A model generated the notes under the pieces. The model had not been told where the DNA came from. It did not search any database and saw only the letters and a list, made by a program, of their open reading frames with translations. A stretch of DNA of 17,518 nucleotides from an uncultured Ruminococcus sp. (GTDB taxonomy: Bacteria; Bacillota; Clostridia; Oscillospirales; Ruminococcaceae). Below, piece by piece: positions 13,157 through 17,518 of the stretch (the first letter of the stretch is position 1; every line of letters begins with the position of its first letter). Location of the stretch: the NCBI GenBank assembly GCA_947177345.1, contig CAMWUB010000005.1, positions 1-17,518 on the forward strand, in the 5' to 3' direction. A program made the position numbers and the translations under genes.

Positions 13157-13930
13157 TCAGTCACCTTGTATGCCGTAAAGTTCCATACCGTTACGACACG
13201 TAATATCAAGTAATTCCTGTACTGGTATACCCTTTACTTCGGAAGCTTTCATTGCAGTATATTCTATCATGGTACTTTCAGAACGTTTTCCCCTCATAGG
13301 TTCAGGCGACATATACGGACAATCGGTTTCCAGTACGAGTCTTTCAAGTGGTACTGTTTCTAAAGCTTTGAGAGCTTTTTTAGCGTTCTTAAAAGTTATC
13401 ACGCCAGTGAATCCTATATACATACCAAGTTTCAGAACTTCCTTAGCTGTTTCCGCTGAACCGCTGAAACAATGCATAACTCCGGACGGTCTGTATTTTT
13501 TCAGGATATTCAGAGTATCTTCAGTAGCATCACGACTGTGTACGATTACAGGTTTTCCGAGTTCATTAGCAAGTATAACCTGATTTTCAAATACTTCAAT
13601 CTGTTTTTCACGGTCATAGCCCTCATAATGATAATCAAGACCAATTTCACCGACTGCCAAAGTCTTAGGATTTTCTGAGCAGGCATTCCGGATTAAATCA
13701 ATATAATTATCCGGCAGAGTATCTATATTTTCGGGATGGAATCCGGCGGAAGTATATATATAATCATATTTCCGTGAGAGTTCCGCATTGCCTTTTATAT
13801 CGTCCGTACACGTCGAGGCAAGCATTATATATTTTACGCCCTTTTCCGGAAATAATGACAATAATTCCGTACGGTCAGTATCAAAAGAAGAATCGGTATA
13901 ATGTGCGTGTGTATCAAAAATATTATACAT
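13157..13930 (-). CDS. tatD: TatD-family metal-dependent hydrolase (DNase)
   Basis: TatD/YcfH proteins are amidohydrolase-fold, metal-dependent nucleases with reported 3'-5' DNase and D-aminoacyl-tRNA-related activities. At 257 residues it is full length. Metal ligands are all visible: DTHAH (6-10), Glu95 in GEIGLDYH (94-101), His131 in IVHSRDA, His153 in MHCFSG and Asp203 in LETDCPYMSPE. It is preceded by AAGGA and lies six bases after the LCP-like gene and two bases before the PP2C-like gene, so it is translated within that operon. A radical SAM protein of the TatD-associated type lies about 3 kb away on the other strand. The Tat secretion system itself is not implied. Confidence 0.95.
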   Translation of the reverse strand: MYNIFDTHAHYTDSSFDTDRTELLSLFPEKGVKYIMLASTCTDDIKGNAELSRKYDYIYTSAGFHPENIDTLPDNYIDLIRNACSENPKTLAVGEIGLDYHYEGYDREKQIEVFENQVILANELGKPVIVHSRDATEDTLNILKKYRPSGVMHCFSGSAETAKEVLKLGMYIGFTGVITFKNAKKALKALETVPLERLVLETDCPYMSPEPMRGKRSESTMIEYTAMKASEVKGIPVQELLDITCRNGMELYGIQGD

Positions 13931-13936
13931 AAAAAA

Positions 13937-14803
13937 TCAATCCTTAAAGTAAGCGTTTCGCATATCATTTATGAAACTTTCAGACGGTATAAAATCGTCA
14001 TTGGAAGTTTCGCCGTCAAGTACAATGAAGTTTGCTATTGAAGTACCGTTTTCAAGCATATTTCTTATAGCATACTGACGGTTTTTGTAGTCAACTGCTG
14101 TAATATCAGTTGATACCATATTTATTATTGAGTCGAAACTTGCCTTGAAATTATCGGCTACACGTTTGCCGTCGGTCTGATTTAGCATTGCTGAAAGTAC
14201 GGAACTTGCTGTATAAGCTCTCTGGACTTCTCTGCCGTTAAACATAGGATATGTTAAAAGTGTTTCAATCTGTGTACTGTTCAGATATTCTTCACCACCT
14301 GATTTTCTGAATCCTGCTATATCAGGTTCAACATAGTAAGTAACACCACCGAGGACATCACAGGTTTTCCGGAAGGCTTCCGGCGTGAATTTTATATACC
14401 TGTCGACATTTATTCCGAATGCCTGATTTACAAACTTAACAGCCGCCTGAGCACCATTGCGGTCGTAAATATTTTTTATGTGTTCCTGCTGACCGTCAAT
14501 AACAGATATTGTAGTTGTGGGAATACCTATGAAAATAACTCTTTTTTCGATAGGCTTTGAACGCATAAGAACAAATGTTGAATTACATTTTTGTTCCGGT
14601 TCGTCGAGGATAAGCAACACGGTATGATTATCTTCAGCAGTGACCGAGACGGCAGCACGTGGTGTAGGTTCTTCAAGAGTGGCAGGCTTACCGAATCCGA
14701 AATATTGGTATATTCCGTAAACTCCACCACCTATGATGAGAAGACCGAAAAAAATTGTCATCAGAAACGGTACAGCAATACTACCGCTTTTCTTTTTTGC
14801 CAT
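13937..14803 (-). CDS. Membrane-anchored LCP-like (LytR-CpsA-Psr) protein with divergent active site
   Basis: LCP enzymes attach undecaprenyl-linked glycopolymers to peptidoglycan outside the cell. The chosen start MAKKKSGSIAV gives 288 residues and follows AAAAGGAGCT. The frame is open 82 codons further but lacks a ribosome site and runs into the preceding gene. There is a single membrane helix (about 11-34) with the remainder outside, then an LCP-like fold: TVLLILDEPEQ (61-71), VIFIGIPTTTIS (89-100), QAFGINVDRYIKF (127-139), DVLGGVTYYVEP (149-160) and GREVQRAYTASSVL (190-203). The usual I-P-R-D-T motif reads I-P-T-T-T, so the phosphate-coordinating Arg-Asp is gone; Arg191 and Arg195 of the later motif remain. 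It may bind rather than transfer, or it may be a distant relative. It begins the LCP-tatD-PP2C run. Confidence 0.75.
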   Translation of the reverse strand: MAKKKSGSIAVPFLMTIFFGLLIIGGGVYGIYQYFGFGKPATLEEPTPRAAVSVTAEDNHTVLLILDEPEQKCNSTFVLMRSKPIEKRVIFIGIPTTTISVIDGQQEHIKNIYDRNGAQAAVKFVNQAFGINVDRYIKFTPEAFRKTCDVLGGVTYYVEPDIAGFRKSGGEEYLNSTQIETLLTYPMFNGREVQRAYTASSVLSAMLNQTDGKRVADNFKASFDSIINMVSTDITAVDYKNRQYAIRNMLENGTSIANFIVLDGETSNDDFIPSESFINDMRNAYFKD

Positions 14804-14838
14804 AAAAAAACAGCTCCTTTTGAAATAAAAATCTTGAA

Positions 14839-14858
14839 TGACAGAAAATTTTCCGTCA
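14839..14858. promoter_or_regulatory. 20-bp near-perfect palindrome at the LCP-like gene start site
   Basis: TGACAGAAAA and TTTTCCGTCA form an inverted repeat with a single mismatched pair. It covers the predicted start (near 14854) of the candidate LCP promoter, the classical position for a repressor operator. As RNA it could also fold into a hairpin. Confidence 0.45.
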
Positions 14859-14860
14859 CA

Positions 14861-14889
14861 AAAATAAATTGAAAATTTTTTACTTGCAA
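14861..14889 (-). promoter_or_regulatory. Candidate promoter for the LCP-like gene
   Basis: On the minus strand TTGCAA (14889-14884) is followed after 17 bases by TATTTT (14866-14861). The -10 is imperfect, so the call is moderate. The same TTGCAA, being self-complementary, is also the -35 of a plus-strand promoter. Confidence 0.45.
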
Positions 14890-14911
14890 AAATTCGCAAG
14901 TGTGATATAAT
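14884..14911 (+). promoter_or_regulatory. Promoter-like element reading antisense into the SLOG gene
   Basis: TTGCAA (14884-14889) and TATAAT (14906-14911) are 16 bases apart, with TG one base before the -10. It would start near 14918, at the stop end of the SLOG gene, and transcribe its antisense strand. No coding frame follows on the plus strand until alr. An inverted repeat ACTTGC/GCAAGT (14882-14901) overlaps the -35. Confidence 0.5.
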
Positions 14912-14915
14912 ATTA

Positions 14916-15596
14916 TCAGGTGCAGAAAACATTTTCAAGAAGTGCAATCTCATAACCGATAGTGCGTATATCAGAATCTGATTTTTTAATAATGTTATGT
15001 ATTTTTTCTGTACTGAAACTGCATATTTTTTTATTGTTTCTGTATGCATAGTTTATAGTCTGAAAAGTTCCGGAAAATTTCTGGTCATTGTCGGCAAAGG
15101 CGATGACAGCTGAAGATTTGTCCACCATATAGTAATTACGGTCACGATATAGTATAGCTGAACTATCAGCAGATTTATATTTACTGTAGATAATATCCGG
15201 ATTGCTGTTTACTGTAATAAGATAATCTGAATTTTTTTCGACATTTTCAAGAAGAACCCTGTCATTTCCTGACAAGAATTCAGCATGACGCAGAAAGGGC
15301 ATTACTGATATAATCCTTATGTTTTCATTGCGGTGTTTTTTCATAATTACGTATTCTGCTGACCATAAGTCAGTACCATTTGCCAGTCCGTTTATGAAAT
15401 ACTGATAACCGGCATCAATAGCCATATCAATGTATCTGTAAATCATAAGTTTTACTGCTGAGTATGTCAGAACCGGATTGTTTTTATACAGAGCTATTCT
15501 GTTTTTACGGTGACCTGTTATACATATAGTTTTTTCAATATCCGTATCCAGAGCAGATGCCGGAAGAACTTCCACGCCTGAAATCAGCGACTTCAA
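14916..15596 (-). CDS. SLOG/DUF1273-like (YpsA-type) nucleotide-binding protein
   Basis: This 226-residue protein is of the SLOG Rossmann-like superfamily, nearest to DUF1273/YpsA. The motifs are ITGHR (26-30), GLANGTDLWSAE (70-81), VMPF (98-101), YRDRNYYMVDKSS (150-162), AVIAFAD (163-169) and FSGTFQTINYAYR (174-186). The family is thought to bind nucleotides or nucleotide-derived ligands; YpsA affects cell division in some Gram-positives. The start is TTG at 15596, supported by GGAGGT about eight bases upstream; no ATG gives the full domain. About 20 residues precede the first strand. It has its own extended -10 promoter and is divergent from alr. A 112-base gap separates it from the LCP-like gene with no good terminator, so read-through is possible. 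Confidence 0.8.
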   Translation of the reverse strand: MKSLISGVEVLPASALDTDIEKTICITGHRKNRIALYKNNPVLTYSAVKLMIYRYIDMAIDAGYQYFINGLANGTDLWSAEYVIMKKHRNENIRIISVMPFLRHAEFLSGNDRVLLENVEKNSDYLITVNSNPDIIYSKYKSADSSAILYRDRNYYMVDKSSAVIAFADNDQKFSGTFQTINYAYRNNKKICSFSTEKIHNIIKKSDSDIRTIGYEIALLENVFCT

Positions 15597-15632
15597 AAAA
15601 TCGACCTCCGATAATTTATATCAATATTTCAG

Positions 15633-15661
15633 ATTATAACATATATTATTATTTATTTCAA
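15633..15661 (-). promoter_or_regulatory. Promoter of the SLOG gene
   Basis: On the minus strand TTGAAA (15661-15656) and TATAAT (15638-15633) are 17 bases apart, with a TG extension before the -10. The leader to the TTG start is about 30 bases and holds GGAGGT. It supports the TTG start choice. Confidence 0.85.
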
Positions 15662-15729
15662 GACATTTTCAAGTATGCGGTAAATTTTAGTGAACTTTGC
15701 ACAAAAAAGCAAGAAAGGAAATGACGAAA

Positions 15730-16863
15730 ATGAAACCATATTTAAAAAGAGCATGGGCAGAAGTTTCACTGTCACAACTCGGACGCAATATTGAGATAAT
15801 AAAAAATCTCAATTCACAGAATACTGAAATAATGGCAGTAGTCAAAGCGGACGCTTACGGACACGGTGACGAACATATATGTAAGTATCTGTATAATGAA
15901 TGTGAAATAAAATATTTTGCGGTATCTAATCTTGACGAGGCAATAGCTGTAAGAAAATACTGTCCTGATTCGGAAATATTCATTTTAGGATATACACCGC
16001 CGGAATACGCCCACGAAATAGCACAGTATAATATCATACAGGGGGTTATTTCTACGGAATACGCCCGTAAACTTGCACATAATACGCCTGCTCCCATAAG
16101 ATGTCATATAAAAATTGATACCGGTATGGGCAGAATAGGTCTTAAACATGATACACCTGAATTATGTGCAGACGAGATAGAAAATATAATGAAAACTGAA
16201 AAACTTTCAGTAGAGGGTATATATACACATTTTGCGGTTGCCGACAGCGATATACCTGATAATATAGCATATACCAATAAACAGGAAAAATTCATATGCG
16301 ATACGTATAAAATACTTACAGAAAGAAATATTAAATTCAGACATATGCATTTCATGAACAGTGCCGGAACTTGTTACAGAAATAATCCGGCAAGTACATT
16401 GGCACGTGTGGGAATTGTCATGTATGGACTTCACCCCGATATAAGTCTTGATATTCCAAAGGGCATAAAGCCTGTAATGTCAGTAAAGGCGGTAATATCG
16501 CACGTCAAGACAATCAGAAAAGGCGATTGTGTAAGTTACGGACGGACTTTCACAGCAGACCATACAATGAAAATAGCTACTGTTACGGTAGGTTATGCCG
16601 ACGGCTATTCAAGATTATTATCATCTAAAGGTGAAATACTCGTACATGGTAAGCGTTGCAAGATAATCGGCAGGGTATGCATGGACCAGTTAATGATTGA
16701 CGTAAGCGACGTTGACACACAAGCCGGTGATATAGTAACACTGATAGGTAAGGACGGTAACGACTGTATAACTGCTGACGAACTCGCCGGAATTTACGGA
16801 ACTATCGGCTATGAGGTTGTATGTGGTATATCAAAGAGAGTACCACGAATCTATATAAAATAA
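15730..16863 (+). CDS. alr: Alanine racemase
   Basis: This PLP enzyme interconverts L- and D-alanine, supplying D-Ala for peptidoglycan. With the start at 15730 it is 377 residues, the usual length. AAAGGA lies ten bases before this ATG; an ATG at 15721 is only one to two bases from the site and a TTG at 15697 precedes it. The PLP lysine is Lys39 in VVKADAYGHG (37-46) and the second catalytic base is Tyr270 in VSYGRTF. Also present are KIDTGMGRIG (128-137), YTHFAVAD (165-172), MYGLHP (231-236), VGYADGYSR (287-295) and GRVCMDQ (314-320). It is followed 16 bases later by the radical SAM gene. No clear promoter was found upstream; TTTTCAAG-type direct repeats occur at 15656-15673. Confidence 0.95.
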   Translation: MKPYLKRAWAEVSLSQLGRNIEIIKNLNSQNTEIMAVVKADAYGHGDEHICKYLYNECEIKYFAVSNLDEAIAVRKYCPDSEIFILGYTPPEYAHEIAQYNIIQGVISTEYARKLAHNTPAPIRCHIKIDTGMGRIGLKHDTPELCADEIENIMKTEKLSVEGIYTHFAVADSDIPDNIAYTNKQEKFICDTYKILTERNIKFRHMHFMNSAGTCYRNNPASTLARVGIVMYGLHPDISLDIPKGIKPVMSVKAVISHVKTIRKGDCVSYGRTFTADHTMKIATVTVGYADGYSRLLSSKGEILVHGKRCKIIGRVCMDQLMIDVSDVDTQAGDIVTLIGKDGNDCITADELAGIYGTIGYEVVCGISKRVPRIYIK

Positions 16864-16879
16864 ACGGAGGTAATCAGAA

Positions 16880-17494
16880 ATGAAAAAAGCTATGACAATT
16901 TCCTATGAGGTAGGAAATAATCTTTATTTAAATATAACAAATAAATGCCCCTGCTCCTGTACGTTCTGTATAAGAAATTCTGCTGATGGTGCATATGGTT
17001 CTGACCCTTTATGGCTGGAGCATGAACCCACTTTCGAGGAAATAATGGCAGACATTAATAACAGAGACCTTACAAAATATAAGGAAATAGTTTTCTGTGG
17101 ATACGGTGAGCCTACGTGCAGACTTGATACAGTAATTGCAGTTTCGGAAGAATTAAAAAACCGTCCGTCATGTCCTCTGTTCCGGATAAACACAAACGGA
17201 CTTTCAGACCTTATAAACGGCAAATCCACAGCGGAAAGTCTCTGTAATGTAATGGATATAATATCAGTAAGCCTGAACGCCGGTACGAAAGACGAGTACA
17301 TGAAAGTAACACGTCCTAAATATCCGGAGGCTTTCGAGGCTATGCAGAAATTCACTTCCGATTGTGTAAAGACAGATTCAGCAGAAGTTATAATGTCAGT
17401 AGTAGATGTCATATCACCGGAACAGATTGAAGCCTCACGTAAGATAGCTGAAAATCTCGGTGCTAAACTTCGTATACGTGCCTATGAGAATTAA
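16880..17494 (+). CDS. Radical SAM protein, TatD-associated type
   Basis: The 204-residue protein has a radical SAM core. The 4Fe-4S motif is C-x3-C-x2-C at Cys23, Cys27 and Cys30 (NKCPCSCTFC), with GYGEPT (74-79) as the SAM-binding Gly-Glu element and INTNG (103-107) further on. VSLNAGTKDEY and VIMSVVDV are typical TIM-barrel strands. The compact size and these motifs match the family named TatD-family-associated radical SAM protein, of unknown function; the assignment is from memory. GGAGGT precedes the ATG, and it is 16 bases after alr, so the two are probably co-transcribed. A tatD gene lies about 3 kb away on the opposite strand. It ends 24 bases before the window edge with no terminator visible. 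Confidence 0.88.
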   Translation: MKKAMTISYEVGNNLYLNITNKCPCSCTFCIRNSADGAYGSDPLWLEHEPTFEEIMADINNRDLTKYKEIVFCGYGEPTCRLDTVIAVSEELKNRPSCPLFRINTNGLSDLINGKSTAESLCNVMDIISVSLNAGTKDEYMKVTRPKYPEAFEAMQKFTSDCVKTDSAEVIMSVVDVISPEQIEASRKIAENLGAKLRIRAYEN

Positions 17495-17518
17495 TTCATA
17501 ATTAAGAATGCATAATTA
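17493..17518. repeat. AT-rich repeat-like sequence at the right edge
   Basis: After the radical SAM stop the window ends in cataattaagaatgcataatta, itself weakly palindromic (TAATT/AATTA ends). The 12-mer cataattaagaa also occurs at 5278-5289 after the str promoter region. It may be the edge of an intergenic repeat that continues outside the window. Confidence 0.3.

Noticed and set aside
14882..14901. ACTTGC/GCAAGT stem as a terminator for the SLOG gene
   Set aside because: Only six pairs, with an A run rather than a U run following in the gene's direction.
14804..15049. 82-codon N-terminal extension of the LCP-like protein
   Set aside because: It overlaps the SLOG gene end and the promoter region and lacks a ribosome site; the AAAAGGAGCT before 14803 decides the start.
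15233..15243. TGTCGAAAA, a good 0A-box core, on the minus strand
   Set aside because: It lies inside the SLOG coding sequence, away from any promoter, in AT-rich codons; chance is the simplest explanation.

Overview
The window looks like chromosomal DNA from a low-GC, cellulolytic Ruminococcus-type member of the Oscillospiraceae, close in style to R. flavefaciens. The basis is a secreted protein with a C-terminal type I-like dockerin and long poly-threonine linkers, a GH5 endoglucanase, strong AGGAGG ribosome binding sites, and ribosomal and elongation-factor proteins of Gram-positive type. The genus is an inference. No tRNA, rRNA, insertion sequence, CRISPR array or phage gene was recognised, and no stretch over 300 bases lacks a gene.

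Layout. At the left edge, the last 36 codons of a plus-strand gene (1-111) meet, tail to tail, a stand-alone Spo0A-type DNA-binding protein (108-437, minus). Next comes the complete str operon on the minus strand, rpsL-rpsG-fusA-tuf (5115 down to 593). It has a perfect-consensus promoter before rpsL, a structured rpsL-rpsG spacer, a private promoter for tuf and a terminator after tuf. Upstream of it lies a second minus-strand unit, trkA-trkH-dockerin protein (10074 down to 5331), which couples K+ uptake genes to a cell-surface or cellulosomal protein. A 213-bp divergent intergenic region with two strong promoters separates trkA from a plus-strand lipoprotein GH5 glucanase carrying two tandem carbohydrate-binding-like modules (10288-12354). 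A bidirectional terminator follows the GH5 gene.

The right third holds a minus-strand cluster, SLOG/DUF1273-like protein, LCP-like membrane protein, TatD hydrolase and PP2C-like phosphatase (15596 down to 12414). Divergent from it are alanine racemase and a TatD-associated-type radical SAM protein (15730-17494, plus). The LCP-like and PP2C-like proteins both lack a residue normally central to their family's active site.

How the genes may work together. The str operon is housekeeping translation. The dockerin protein and GH5 lipoprotein belong to plant-polysaccharide use at the cell surface, one apparently plugging into a cellulosome and one membrane-tethered. The alr / LCP-like / PP2C-like / SLOG group hints at cell-wall or signalling functions, but only alanine racemase has a firm wall role. 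The most interesting non-coding signals are the region at 14839-14911 (overlapping promoters, palindromic -35, operator-like palindrome), the rpsL-rpsG spacer and the hairpin abutting the tuf promoter.
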